Source of the DNA: VRUE01 sp963703175
GTDB lineage: Bacteria; Actinomycetota; Thermoleophilia; Solirubrobacterales; 70-9
Assembly (NCBI GenBank): GCA_963703175.1
Contig: OY969794.1
Coordinates: forward strand, 1,922,001 to 1,986,000
DNA: 64,000 nucleotides
Direction: 5' to 3'
Part shown: in pieces, positions 8,052 through 16,390 of the stretch
Numbering within the stretch: the first letter of the stretch is position 1
Layout of the letters: the number at the start of each line of letters is the position of its first letter
Translations under genes and position numbers: made by a program
Notes under the pieces: generated by a model
What the model was told of the DNA's origin: nothing
Seen by the model: only the letters and a program-made list of their open reading frames with translations
The model's database searches: none

Positions 8052-8897
8052 ATGAACGTAGGCGTTGCACTTCCGAATGCTGTGCCCGGCGCCACGGGGG
8101 CGCAGATGACCGAGTGGGCGCGGCGCGCCGAGTCGCGTGGCTTCTCCACCCTGGGCACGATCGACCGGGTCGTCTACGACAACTACGAGCCGCTGGTCGC
8201 TCTTGCGGCGGCTGCCGCGGTGACCGAGCGGATTGGCCTCTCGACGACCGTCCTGTTGGCGCCGTTGCGCACTAACACGGTCGAGCTGGCCAAGCAGGCG
8301 CGCAGCCTCAACGCGCTCTCCGATGGGCGCCTCACCCTCGGCATCGGGCTCGGCGCCCGCGACGACGATTACGAAGCGAGCGGGGTTGAGCTGCGCGGTC
8401 GCGGCAAGCGCCTCGACGCGATGCTGGAGGTGATGAAGGAGATCTGGGTTGGGGAGAAGGTCGGACCGACGATCGCGGGCGCGCCCCGCCTGATCGTTGG
8501 TGGCCACGCCGACCCCGCCTACGCCCGCGCTGCGCGCCTCGCCGATGGCTGGATCGCGGCCGGCTCGGGCCCCGACCAGGCGCGCGAGGGGGCCGAGAAG
8601 GCGAGGGCGGCCTGGCGCGAAGCGGGCCGGGAGGGCGAGCCCCACATCATGGCGCTCGCCTATTTCTCGCTCGGTGAGCGCGCCGAGGAGGACGTGCGCG
8701 ACGGCCTGATGGACTACTACGCCTGGCTCGGCGAGGACATCGCCAGGATGATCGGCGACAGCGCTGCCAAAGACGCTGAGACGGTCACGCAGTACCTAGC
8801 CGCCTACGAAGAGTTCGGCTGTGACGAGCTGGTCTTCTGTCCCAGCTCCAGCGATCCGCAGCAGGTCGACCTACTCGCCGACGCCGCGGGACTTTGA
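8052..8897 (+). CDS. LLM-class flavin/F420-dependent oxidoreductase
   Basis: A 281-residue luciferase-like TIM-barrel protein: MNVGVALPNAVPG, ARRAESRGFSTLGTIDRVVYD, ERIGLSTTVLLAPLR, DGRLTLGIGLGARDDDYEASG and PRLIVGGHADPAYARAARLADGWIA. The start is ATG 8052 behind AGGAGCGCAGG, and the open frame upstream to 7989 has no family similarity. It is related in fold to, but only distantly similar to, the LLM protein at 5961. The substrate is unknown. A perfect 16-bp hairpin starts at the first base after its stop. Confidence 0.82.
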   Translation: MNVGVALPNAVPGATGAQMTEWARRAESRGFSTLGTIDRVVYDNYEPLVALAAAAAVTERIGLSTTVLLAPLRTNTVELAKQARSLNALSDGRLTLGIGLGARDDDYEASGVELRGRGKRLDAMLEVMKEIWVGEKVGPTIAGAPRLIVGGHADPAYARAARLADGWIAAGSGPDQAREGAEKARAAWREAGREGEPHIMALAYFSLGERAEEDVRDGLMDYYAWLGEDIARMIGDSAAKDAETVTQYLAAYEEFGCDELVFCPSSSDPQQVDLLADAAGL

Positions 8898-8936
8898 GTG
8901 TGCAGTTGACATTCCATATCAATGTCAACTGCACAC
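8898..8936. terminator. Perfect 16-bp hairpin between convergent genes
   Basis: GTGTGCAGTTGACATT, a 7-nt loop, then the exact reverse complement. It begins directly after the stop of the LLM gene and ends 10 bp before the stop of the convergent SnoaL-like gene. There is no T-tract, so it may be a bidirectional RNA 3'-end structure or a relic of a palindromic repeat and not a classical terminator. Confidence 0.7.
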
Positions 8937-8946
8937 GCAACCGGGT

Positions 8947-9381
8947 TCAGTCGAGCAAACCCACCTGGCGCAGGATCGAGACCGAGTCCGAGTAGACATC
9001 CTTGCGCTTGACCAGGCCGTCCTCAAAGGGGATCGAGTCGATCCCGTCCCAACTGATCGTCTCCCCGGTCGGGGCGACCTCGATGTCCCCGCGGCGCATC
9101 GGGTTGGAGTGCGTCGCCGTCGCGGTCCACTCCTGCACGACGAGCCCCTCTCGCACGTAGAGCCGCCGCGTCTCGAACTTCAGGTCGGGCCAGGTCGCGA
9201 AGATCGAGGCGATGTGTGCGCGCACGTCCTCGCCGGTCGCCGACTCGCCGGCGGTGTGGTTGGCGAAGACCATGTCGGGGGCGTGCATTGCCACGATCGC
9301 GTCGAGGTCCTGCGCGTTCCAGGCGTCGTTGTAGCGCCCGATCGTCTCGGTGAGGTTGTCGATCGAATCAGCGTCGCTCAT
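8947..9381 (-). CDS. SnoaL-like/NTF2-fold protein
   Basis: 144 residues from the start MSDADSIDNLTETIGRYNDAW. An upstream in-frame start at 9414 would add a non-conserved stretch. The pattern YNDAWNAQDLDAIVAMHAPDMVFANHTAG, then ATWPDLKFETRRLYV, VVQEWTATATHSN and GDIEVAPTGETISWDGIDSIPFEDGLVKRKDVYSD, is typical of the SnoaL/ester-cyclase-like branch of the NTF2 fold. Members include polyketide cyclases, but most act on unknown small molecules. It is divergent from the YdeI-like gene with 32 bp between starts. Confidence 0.75.
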   Translation of the reverse strand: MSDADSIDNLTETIGRYNDAWNAQDLDAIVAMHAPDMVFANHTAGESATGEDVRAHIASIFATWPDLKFETRRLYVREGLVVQEWTATATHSNPMRRGDIEVAPTGETISWDGIDSIPFEDGLVKRKDVYSDSVSILRQVGLLD

Positions 9382-9413
9382 AGGGCGCACTCTAACCGGG
9401 ACAATCCAAGGCA

Positions 9414-9989
9414 ATGCCGGACGAGCTGCCGATCGTGCTGTTCGCTGCGCCCGCCGACCTGGAGGCGTGGCTGGAGCAGGAGTCCGCAGGGTCGGCCGGC
9501 ATCTGGCTGAAGATCGCTAAGAAGGGCTCCGGCGTGGAAAGCGTCAGCTACGCCGAGGCGCTCGAGGTCGCGCTCTGCTTCGGCTGGATCGACAGCCAGA
9601 AGAGAGGCTTTGATGAGAAGCACTTCCTCCAGCGCTTTACGCCGCGACGCCCGCGCGGCCGCTGGTCGCGAATCAACCGCCAGAAAGCCGAAGGGCTGAT
9701 CGAGTCGGGGAGGATGCGACCCTCCGGGTTGGCGGAGGTTGAAGCCGCGAAGGGCGATGGTCGCTGGGAGGACGCTTACGAGGGCCAGCGCGCGGCGGAG
9801 GTCCCACCGGACCTGCAGCGCGAGCTTGACCGCAACGCCGCCGCGCGCGAGTTCTTCGCAACTCTCGACAGCGCCAACCGCTACGCGATCGTTTACCGGC
9901 TGGGCGAGGCGAAGAAACAGGAGACGCGCGAGAGGCGGCTGCGAAAGTTCGTCGAGATGCTGGAGAAGGGGGAGAAGGTCCATGGCTGA
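9414..9989 (+). CDS. YdeI/OmpD-associated family protein
   Basis: A 191-residue cytoplasmic protein with the family pattern: LEAWLEQESAGSAGIWLKIAKKG near the N-terminus, SYAEALEVALCFGWIDSQKR, FLQRFTPRRPRGRWSRIN, and the helical C-terminal part with FATLDSANRYAIVYRL. E. coli YdeI has been linked to stress and peptide resistance, but the biochemical role of the family is unknown. The C-terminal codons overlap the start of the amine oxidase by eight bases, so the two are probably co-transcribed. Confidence 0.8.
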   Translation: MPDELPIVLFAAPADLEAWLEQESAGSAGIWLKIAKKGSGVESVSYAEALEVALCFGWIDSQKRGFDEKHFLQRFTPRRPRGRWSRINRQKAEGLIESGRMRPSGLAEVEAAKGDGRWEDAYEGQRAAEVPPDLQRELDRNAAAREFFATLDSANRYAIVYRLGEAKKQETRERRLRKFVEMLEKGEKVHG

Positions 9990-11352
9990 GCCGTCGCGAC
10001 TCAGCGCCGACGTTGCCGTCGTCGGCGCCGGCCTCTCTGGCCTGCGCGCGGCACGGGCTCTCGCCGACGCCGGCCGCGAGGTTGTCGTCTTGGAGGCGCG
10101 CGACCGGGTCGGCGGGCGGTTGTTTAACACGGCGTTGGGCGATCGGGCGACGGTCGACCTCGGCGGGCAGTGGGTTGGCTCAGATCACGTCCGGGTGCAG
10201 CGGCTCGCCGCTGAGCTTGGGATCGAGATCTTTCCTCAGCACGGTGCTGGACGGAATCTGCTCGACGTCGGCGGCAAGCGGAGTCGCTACCGCGGCACGA
10301 TCCCGCGGCTCGGGCCGCGGGTGCTCTGGGACGTCTTCGTCGCCCGCCGTCGCATCGATCGCATGGCACAGAGTGTGGGTGCTGAGGCGCCCTGGGCTGA
10401 CGAGCGCGCCGCCGAGTTCGACGGCGAAACGCTGGCCGATTGGTGCCAGCGCAACGTGCGCACCGAGGTCGCCCGCGAGCTGATCGGCCTCGCCGGGCGG
10501 ACCGTGTGGGGAACCGGTCCGGAGGAGCTCTCGATGCTCCACGTCGCCTTCTACGTCGCCTCCGCTGGCAGCTTCGACAAGCTGATCGACACCGAGGGCG
10601 GCGCTCAGCAGGACCGCCTCGACGGGGGCGCGCAGCTGCTGCCGCTCGGCCTCGCCGAATCGCTGGGCGATCGCGTCCGGCTCGGCGCGCCCGTCCGCCG
10701 GATCTCGCAAAGCGACGCCGGGGTCCGCATCGCAGCGGATGGCATCGAGGTCGAAGCGGTGCGAGCAATCGTCGCGGTGCCGCCGGCGATCGCGGCCCGA
10801 ATCGAGATCGACCCCATGCCTCCGGGACGGCCGGAGCTGGCCGAGCGCCTGCGGCCCGGCGCCCTGACCAAGTGCATGGCCCTCTACGAGGAGCCGTTCT
10901 GGCGTAGCGACGGGCTCAGCGGCGAGTCGGTCACCGACGCCGGACCGGTCACCCTCACCTTCGACAGCTCGCCCCGCAACGGCTCGGCCGGCGTTCTGCT
11001 CGGTTTTGTCGGCGGCCCCGAGGCGCGCGAGCTGGCGGCGTTGCCCATCGCCGAGCGCCGCGCCCTCGTCCTCGCCTGCTTTGAGCGCCTCTTCGGAACG
11101 CGTGCCGCGCAGCCGCTCGAGTACGCCGAACAGACCTGGGCCGAGGAGGAGTGGTCGGGCGGCGGTCCGACCTCGAATTTCGGCCCCGGCGGCTGGACCG
11201 GGTGCGGCCCCGCCCTGCGCGAGCCGGTTGGTCGCCTCCATTGGGCAGGTACCGAGACCGCCACGGTATGGAGTGGATATATGGAGGGCGCTCTGCAGGC
11301 CGGCGAACGGGTCGCAGCCGAGGTACTGGATAGTGGCCGCGCCGTGGGTTAG
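9982..11352 (+). CDS. Flavin monoamine oxidase family protein
   Basis: Start ATG 9982 gives MAEPSRLSADVAVVGAGLSG, with the FAD dinucleotide-binding motif VGAGLSGLRAARAL and the second conserved block EARDRVGGRL close to the N-terminus. The longer frame to 9739 is YdeI sequence in another frame. At 456 residues it matches the plant/bacterial MAO family. The C-terminal FAD contact is RLHWAGTETATVWSGYMEGAL, as in MAO-type enzymes. It probably oxidises a primary or secondary amine (for example putrescine or tyramine) to an aldehyde, ammonia and peroxide, but the substrate is not readable from sequence. It is coupled to the YdeI-like gene upstream. Confidence 0.88.
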   Translation: MAEPSRLSADVAVVGAGLSGLRAARALADAGREVVVLEARDRVGGRLFNTALGDRATVDLGGQWVGSDHVRVQRLAAELGIEIFPQHGAGRNLLDVGGKRSRYRGTIPRLGPRVLWDVFVARRRIDRMAQSVGAEAPWADERAAEFDGETLADWCQRNVRTEVARELIGLAGRTVWGTGPEELSMLHVAFYVASAGSFDKLIDTEGGAQQDRLDGGAQLLPLGLAESLGDRVRLGAPVRRISQSDAGVRIAADGIEVEAVRAIVAVPPAIAARIEIDPMPPGRPELAERLRPGALTKCMALYEEPFWRSDGLSGESVTDAGPVTLTFDSSPRNGSAGVLLGFVGGPEARELAALPIAERRALVLACFERLFGTRAAQPLEYAEQTWAEEEWSGGGPTSNFGPGGWTGCGPALREPVGRLHWAGTETATVWSGYMEGALQAGERVAAEVLDSGRAVG

Positions 11353-11393
11353 GGTCGGTCTACCCCGTCTTCCACCAGAACGGAGCCCTCTGC

Positions 11394-11891
11394 ATGGCGT
11401 ATGAGATGAAGATCCGCGGCACTGAGGATGAGGTGAAGGTCCGCAGTCCCTGGGCCGCCGCCCTGCTGCCGCTGATCACCTTCGGCATCTACCACCTCGT
11501 CTGGTGGTATCGGATCAACCGCGAGTTGCGCGACTATGGCAAAGCCAAGGGATACGACCTCGGCCAGAACCCCACCAACTCGGTGCTGGCGCTCTTCCCC
11601 GGCGGGATCATCATCGTCCCCGCCCTAATTACCTACTGGCGCGGCGTCAAGCGCGTAATGGGCGCATCGAAACTGGCCGGTAAGGAGCCGCTCAACGGCT
11701 GGATCGCGATCATCCTCTACCTGCTGCTCGCCCCGGCGCTTTGGGCCTACGTCCAAGTTTCGCTGAACGACATCTGGAAGCAGGAAGCCGAAGCGCTGCC
11801 GGGCCAGGAAGCGCCACCGGACTCTGAACTGAATCCCCAGCCGCTGCCGCCCGAACCGCCGCCGCCGGAGCAGCAGCCGCCCACGGCCTAG
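11394..11891 (+). CDS. DUF4234 membrane protein
   Basis: 165 residues. A soluble start (MKIRGTEDEVKVRSP) leads into three hydrophobic segments, at about 19-37 (AALLPLITFGIYHLVWWY), 64-80 (LALFPGGIIIVPALI) and 101-120 (WIAIILYLLLAPALWAYV). This is the DUF4234 layout with its FGIYHLVWWYRINRELRDY signature. The last 30 residues are rich in proline and glutamate and probably lie in the cytoplasm. The function is unknown. It sits 10 bp before rlmN. Confidence 0.8.
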   Translation: MAYEMKIRGTEDEVKVRSPWAAALLPLITFGIYHLVWWYRINRELRDYGKAKGYDLGQNPTNSVLALFPGGIIIVPALITYWRGVKRVMGASKLAGKEPLNGWIAIILYLLLAPALWAYVQVSLNDIWKQEAEALPGQEAPPDSELNPQPLPPEPPPPEQQPPTA

Positions 11892-11901
11892 ACTCGGGGG
11901 C

Positions 11902-12882
11902 GTGGACCGCGCCCTACTGACCCGATCCCTCACCACGGCCGGCGAGCCGTCCTACCGCGCCTCCCAGGTCTGGGAGTGGGTGGCGCGTGGGGCGGGTTCC
12001 TATGCCGAGATGACCAACCTGCCCGCGGCGCTGCGGGAGAGGCTGGGCGCTTCGGTGCCGCTCTCGACCCTCCACTTGCAGGCCGAGGCGAAGTCCGACG
12101 ACGGCACGGTCAAGGCTCTCTTTCACACCGCGGACGGACGGCCGATCGAGGCGGTGCTGATGCGCTACCGCGACGGGCGGCGCTCGGTCTGCGTCTCCTC
12201 GCAGTCGGGCTGTCCGCTGACCTGCAGCTTCTGCGCGACGGGCCAGATGAAATTCGGCCGCAACCTGACGGCCGACGAGATCCTCGACCAGGCGCTGCAT
12301 TTTCGCCGCAGCGAAGCGATCGACCACGTCGTCTTCATGGGGATGGGGGAGCCGACGATGAACCTCGACGCCGTGCTCGGCGCCTGCGAGCGGCTGCCCG
12401 ACCTCGGCGTCACCCACCGCCGCACGGCGATCTCGACGGTCGGCTGGGTGCCGGGGATCGACCGCCTCGCAGAGTGCGAGATGCCACTCAGCCTGGCGCT
12501 CTCATTGCACGCGCCCAACGATGGCCTGCGCTCGCAACTGATGCCGGTCAACGATCGCTACCCGCTGGTCGAGGTTCTTGCTGCCTGCGAGCGCTACCGT
12601 GCCCGGCGCCGTCGCAAGATCTTCGTCGAGTACGTGATGCTCGACGGGGTCAACGACCTGCCCGAGCACGCCCGCGAGCTCGCCGCCCTGCTCGACCGCC
12701 GGGTCTACAAGGTCAACCTGATCCCCTACAACCCGACCGGCGCCTACGACGGCTCTTCGCCGGAGCGGATCGAGACCTTCCGCGCGATCCTCGCCGAGCA
12801 CGGCATCGGCGCCACGGTGCGGCTCACCCGCGGTCGAGACATTGACGCCGCCTGCGGCCAGCTCGCCGCCAGTTCGACCTGA
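11902..12882 (+). CDS. rlmN: 23S rRNA (adenine-2503-C2)/tRNA methyltransferase RlmN
   Basis: A radical-SAM enzyme that methylates A2503 of 23S rRNA and A37 of some tRNAs. The iron-sulfur cluster motif CPLTCSFC gives Cys104, Cys108 and Cys111. The C-terminal RGRDIDAACGQLA holds the methyl-carrying cysteine. GMGEPTMNLDAVL, SLALSLHAPND and VEYVMLDGVND are standard family blocks. At 326 residues it is slightly short at the N-terminus compared with E. coli (384), as in many actinobacteria. Start GTG 11902 follows the DUF4234 stop by ten bases, which suggests one transcript. Confidence 0.95.
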   Translation: MDRALLTRSLTTAGEPSYRASQVWEWVARGAGSYAEMTNLPAALRERLGASVPLSTLHLQAEAKSDDGTVKALFHTADGRPIEAVLMRYRDGRRSVCVSSQSGCPLTCSFCATGQMKFGRNLTADEILDQALHFRRSEAIDHVVFMGMGEPTMNLDAVLGACERLPDLGVTHRRTAISTVGWVPGIDRLAECEMPLSLALSLHAPNDGLRSQLMPVNDRYPLVEVLAACERYRARRRRKIFVEYVMLDGVNDLPEHARELAALLDRRVYKVNLIPYNPTGAYDGSSPERIETFRAILAEHGIGATVRLTRGRDIDAACGQLAASST

Positions 12883-12890
12883 CACGGTCT

Positions 12891-12930
12891 CTGGCGACTT
12901 TTCGTCCTATATCGGGGGGTAAGTCGCCAG
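12891..12930. repeat. Perfect 10-bp hairpin with 20-nt loop after rlmN
   Basis: Arms CTGGCGACTT and AAGTCGCCAG around the loop TTCGTCCTATATCGGGGGGT. It begins eight bases after the rlmN stop. The size and position are like family 1, but the core differs and I find no second copy here. It could end the rlmN transcript, although no T-run follows. Confidence 0.65.
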
Positions 12931-12971
12931 GCCCGGCAAAACTGGCCAGCTAGCCAAGTACTATCCAGGCC

Positions 12972-14405
12972 ATGCCGGTTGAGACCGCCGCCCCCGTCGC
13001 CAAGCCGCCGCAGATGTCAGACAACCCGGTGCGGCGGGTGGCCGACGACATCCGCGCCGAGTGGCGGGGGAGGGGCAAGTATCCGCCTGGTCCGAGTGAC
13101 TTCAGCCTTGCGCGCACCCATCAGATCGCCCACGATCCGCTGCCGCTGTTGCTCTCCAACTACGAAGAGCACGGCCCGATCTTCAGCACGCGCCTGCTCC
13201 ACACCCGGGTCGTCTTCATGCTGGGACCGGAGGCCAACCACTTCGTCACCGTTGCTCACCCGGAGAACTTCCACTGGCGCGAGTCGAGTTTTGGTGACCT
13301 AATCCCGCTGCTTGGCGACGGCCTACTGACGATCGACGACGACTACCACGACCGGGCGCGGGCGATCATGATGCCCGCCTTCCACCGTGAACAGGTGACC
13401 GCGATGATTGACTCGATGGCGGCCGAGGCCGAGGGAGCGATCGCCACCCTGCGCCCGAACGAGGTCTTCGATCTCTACGACTGGATGCGCAACCTGGCGA
13501 TGCGGATCGCGATGCGAGCACTGCTCGGCCTCGACCCCGACGGTGCTGGCAAAGGGGCCGCCGCGGCCGAGCATTTCGAGCGCGCGCTCGGCTTCTACGG
13601 GATCGACTACCCGCTGCGGCTCCTGCGCGGACCCGGCTCTCCGTGGCGCAAACTCGTTTCCTCCCGCAAAGTTCTGGACAACATCGTCTTCGGCGAGATC
13701 ACTCGTCGCAGGGCGGCGCCGGACCCCGACAGTCGCGACATCCTCAGCCTTCTGCTCGGCGCTCGTGGCGAGGCGGGCGAGGCTTTTACCGATCGCGAGG
13801 TTCGCGACCAGGTGATGACCCTGATGTTCGCCGGTCATGACACCTCGACCTCGACCCTGACTTTCATGATGCACGAGCTGGCCCGCCACCCCGATGTCGT
13901 TTCTCAGCTCTGCGAGGAGCAGGACCGGGTGTTGGATGGCGCTGCGCCGACCGTCGATCAGCTCGAGAAGGAGATGCCCTTCCTCGACATGGTCCTCGAT
14001 GAGGTGCTGCGGCTGTACCCGCCCGCCTGGATCGGCCCCCGCCGCGCCGTGCGCGACTTCGAGTTTGGCGGCTACACGGTCCCCCGCGATGCTTACGTCA
14101 ACTACTGCTCCTGGGCCAGCCATCGCATTCCCGAGGTCTTCCCCGAGCCGGAGGCTTTCATCCCCGAGCGCTTCACCCGCGAGCGCAAGGCGGCTCTACC
14201 ACGTGGCGCCTACGTGCCCTTCGGTGGCGGCCAGCGGATCTGCATCGGCAAGCGCTTCGGTCAGACCGAGGTAAAGCTGGTGGCGACGATGCTGCTGCAG
14301 CGGCTGCGCCTCGACGCGCTGCCGGGACGGACGATGACCGTGCGGCAGATGCCGACTCTGTCGCCCAAGGGCGGTCTGCGGATGCGGGTACTCTCCCGCG
14401 CTTGA
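12972..14405 (+). CDS. Cytochrome P450
   Basis: A 477-residue P450 with all hallmarks: the I-helix oxygen-activation motif FAGHDTSTST, the K-helix ExxR in DEVLRLYPPAW, the PERF-like FIPERFTRE, and the haem-binding loop FGGGQRICIGKRFG with the axial Cys at about residue 424. No membrane anchor is seen, so it is a soluble bacterial enzyme that needs separate ferredoxin partners, and none are adjacent. The IGPRRAVRDFEFGGYTVPRD region resembles CYP102/CYP110-like fatty-acid or terpene hydroxylases, but the substrate is not determined. Its stop overlaps the TTG start of the following phosphoesterase. Confidence 0.92.
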   Translation: MPVETAAPVAKPPQMSDNPVRRVADDIRAEWRGRGKYPPGPSDFSLARTHQIAHDPLPLLLSNYEEHGPIFSTRLLHTRVVFMLGPEANHFVTVAHPENFHWRESSFGDLIPLLGDGLLTIDDDYHDRARAIMMPAFHREQVTAMIDSMAAEAEGAIATLRPNEVFDLYDWMRNLAMRIAMRALLGLDPDGAGKGAAAAEHFERALGFYGIDYPLRLLRGPGSPWRKLVSSRKVLDNIVFGEITRRRAAPDPDSRDILSLLLGARGEAGEAFTDREVRDQVMTLMFAGHDTSTSTLTFMMHELARHPDVVSQLCEEQDRVLDGAAPTVDQLEKEMPFLDMVLDEVLRLYPPAWIGPRRAVRDFEFGGYTVPRDAYVNYCSWASHRIPEVFPEPEAFIPERFTRERKAALPRGAYVPFGGGQRICIGKRFGQTEVKLVATMLLQRLRLDALPGRTMTVRQMPTLSPKGGLRMRVLSRA

Positions 14406-15659
14406 GCGCGGCGCTGGTCATCTCCGACACCCACTTCGGTGCCTGGACGGGGCGCGACCTACTCCGCGAGGAGCCCTTTCTGGAACGGCTGGCGCCGCAG
14501 CTGGACGGGATCGACGAGCTGATCTTTCTCGGCGACCTCTTCGACTTCCTCTTCGGTTCGGTCGGCGACGCCGTCGATGCCGCCGACGGCCTGTTGCGAC
14601 TGATTGCCGAGAAGCTGCCGGGGAAGCGGCTCGTCTTCCTCGCCGGCAACCACGACCACCACCTGGTCCACCGCGACGCCGAGAACCGGCTGGAGGCGCA
14701 ACTGGCGTCCGGGCTTTCGCCGACGGAGGAGGGGAGCAGGGCCGCCGATGACCCCGACCGGGTTGGCCCCGGCTTCTTCCGCTCCTTCCTTGCCCGGCGG
14801 CTGCCCGGAGTCGAGGTCGAGATCGCCTATCCGACTTACAGCTTCGCCGGCGTGCTCTGTACTCACGGTCACTACCTCGATCCGCACGCCCGCCTCGCCG
14901 GTTCGCGCGGCGACCGGCTGCTAACCCGGACCCTCTGGGGGATCGCCACCGGCGGTCCGGAGCAGCCAAAGACGATTGAGGACTACGAGTCGGTGATCAC
15001 CCTGCTCACCGAGTGGCTCTACATCGCCGCCCAGATGCCGCACGGCACCCACGCCCAGCAGAAACGTCTTCCGCGCTGTGCAGCGGGTCGGCCGGCTCGG
15101 CTCGGCGCTCGGCCTGCCGTTGCGCGGGGCGAAGCGCCTTGCAGCCGAGCTGCGCGATCGTGGTGTCGGCGACGGGGCCGCCGGCGAGGCGCTGCCCAGC
15201 GAGGAGCACTTCGACTCGGTGGTCCGCACTGAGGCCGAGCGCCAGCGCCGTGAGCAGCCAGCGCCGCAAGCCGCCTGGCCGCGCCCCGCCTACCCTGCGG
15301 CCAGCGTCGTCTCGCCCAGCGACCCCTCCGAGCACGCGCTTGAGGCCTTTGCCCAGGTCGTCGCAAATCTCGGCTGGAGCGGGGAGAGCGCCAAGATCGT
15401 CTTTGCCCACACCCACCAACCGCTGGCCTGCGTCCAGTCCAGCCGCGATTCGCGCACCCGCTACTGGAACACGGGTTCGTGGATCTACGAGCCCGACCTA
15501 GGCTCGCGCCAAGCCTACGCTCGCTACCTGCGCTACGCCTGGCCGGGCAGCGCCGTCGTGATCGACGACGAAGAGCCCGAGCCCCGCCTGCTAGAGCTGT
15601 TCGCCGACCTCAACCCGATTCGAGGTGGAATCGGGCTCCCAGCGGGTAGCGACGCATAA
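14402..15659 (+). pseudogene. Metallophosphoesterase (calcineurin-like), split by a frameshift near 15062
   Basis: The first frame starts at TTG 14402 (overlapping the P450 stop) and encodes the N-terminal metal site: ISDTHFGAW, FLGDLFDFL, AGNHDHHLVH and CTHGHYLD. The family similarity stops at HAQQK (about 15064), and the frame continues as low-complexity sequence to 15232. In the +1 register from about 15060 the protein resumes as NVFRAVQRVGRLGSALG, and carries the missing last metal-binding block KIVFAHTHQPL and YWNTGSWIYEP, ending at 15659. Adding one base in the AAA at 15062-15064 would restore one protein of about 419 residues. This is a real single-base loss, a sequencing error or, less likely, a programmed shift. 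Confidence 0.75.
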
Positions 15660-15684
15660 GTCGAACCCGATCGAAGGAGGCAGG

Positions 15685-16299
15685 ATGCGTATCCCGTCAA
15701 ACGGCGCACGCCGTCTACCCGCCGTCGCAGTCGCCGCCGTCGTCGCGGTGGTGGGCGTTTCGGCCGTCGCCCTCGCCGCGCCTGGAGCAAGCGACTCGAA
15801 GGCGCCGAAAGTCAAGGTCAAGTGCCCGACCAAAGTCCTCAGCGGCAAAAAGGTCACCTGCAGGCTGTTCGGCAGGCTGCCGCGGGGCCCGCAAGGGCCG
15901 CAGGGAGCGCGGGGGCCGCAGGGACAGAAAGGCCAGAAGGGCGACAAAGGCGCGAAAGGTGACACCGGCGCCAAAGGCGCCTCCGGGGCAAACGGCGTTT
16001 CCGGCTACGAGGTAGTCAATGAGACCTTCAAAGAAGTCTTCATCGAGAACAGCGGCGGCATGCGCGGCCTCAGCGAAGTGAAAACCGTCAGTTGTCCAGC
16101 CGGTAAGCGAGTCATCGGTGGAGGCAGCAACCTCGGCACGAACCCGACTCAGAATGGGCAGCAGCGCAGCGTCTCTGTATCGCTGAGTGGCCCCAACGGC
16201 ACCGGGACGGGCTGGTCGGTACAGCTTTTCAACAACGAAACCACCGGCGGCGGCACCTCGATCGACCTTCAAGTCTTCGCCATCTGCGCCAACACCTAA
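15685..16299 (+). CDS. Exported collagen-like repeat protein
   Basis: Start ATG 15685 follows a strong site (GAAGGAGGCAGG). A twin-Arg-flanked hydrophobic segment (RRLPAVAVAAVVAVVGVSAV, then ALAAPG) is a signal peptide with a likely cleavage after ALA. Next come a small domain with two cysteines (KCPTKVLSGKKVTCRL), about 16 Gly-X-Y triplets (GPQGPQGARGPQGQKGQKG and on), and a C-terminal domain of about 100 residues with VSCPAGKRVIGGGSN and VFAICANT. Such short collagen-stalk proteins with a Cys-containing beta-rich head are common on actinobacterial surfaces. The role is unknown, with adhesion or envelope display the likely options. Confidence 0.78.
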   Translation: MRIPSNGARRLPAVAVAAVVAVVGVSAVALAAPGASDSKAPKVKVKCPTKVLSGKKVTCRLFGRLPRGPQGPQGARGPQGQKGQKGDKGAKGDTGAKGASGANGVSGYEVVNETFKEVFIENSGGMRGLSEVKTVSCPAGKRVIGGGSNLGTNPTQNGQQRSVSVSLSGPNGTGTGWSVQLFNNETTGGGTSIDLQVFAICANT

Positions 16300-16339
16300 A
16301 CCGGCTCAGCGAGAGCAACTCAACTCAAATCACAATCAA

Positions 16340-16390
16340 GTAGCCGGCGGCGCCCCTCCCGCGGGCCACAGACCCCGCCGCCGGCGCTAC
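16340..16390. terminator. Hairpin between convergent genes, containing the glnA stop codon
   Basis: GTAGC-CGGCGGCG pairs with CGCCGCCGG-CGCTAC (one bulge) around a GC-rich loop. The glutamine synthetase stop (16387-16389) lies in the right arm, and the collagen-like gene ends 40 bp before. It is a likely bidirectional end structure, though without a T-tract. Confidence 0.65.
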
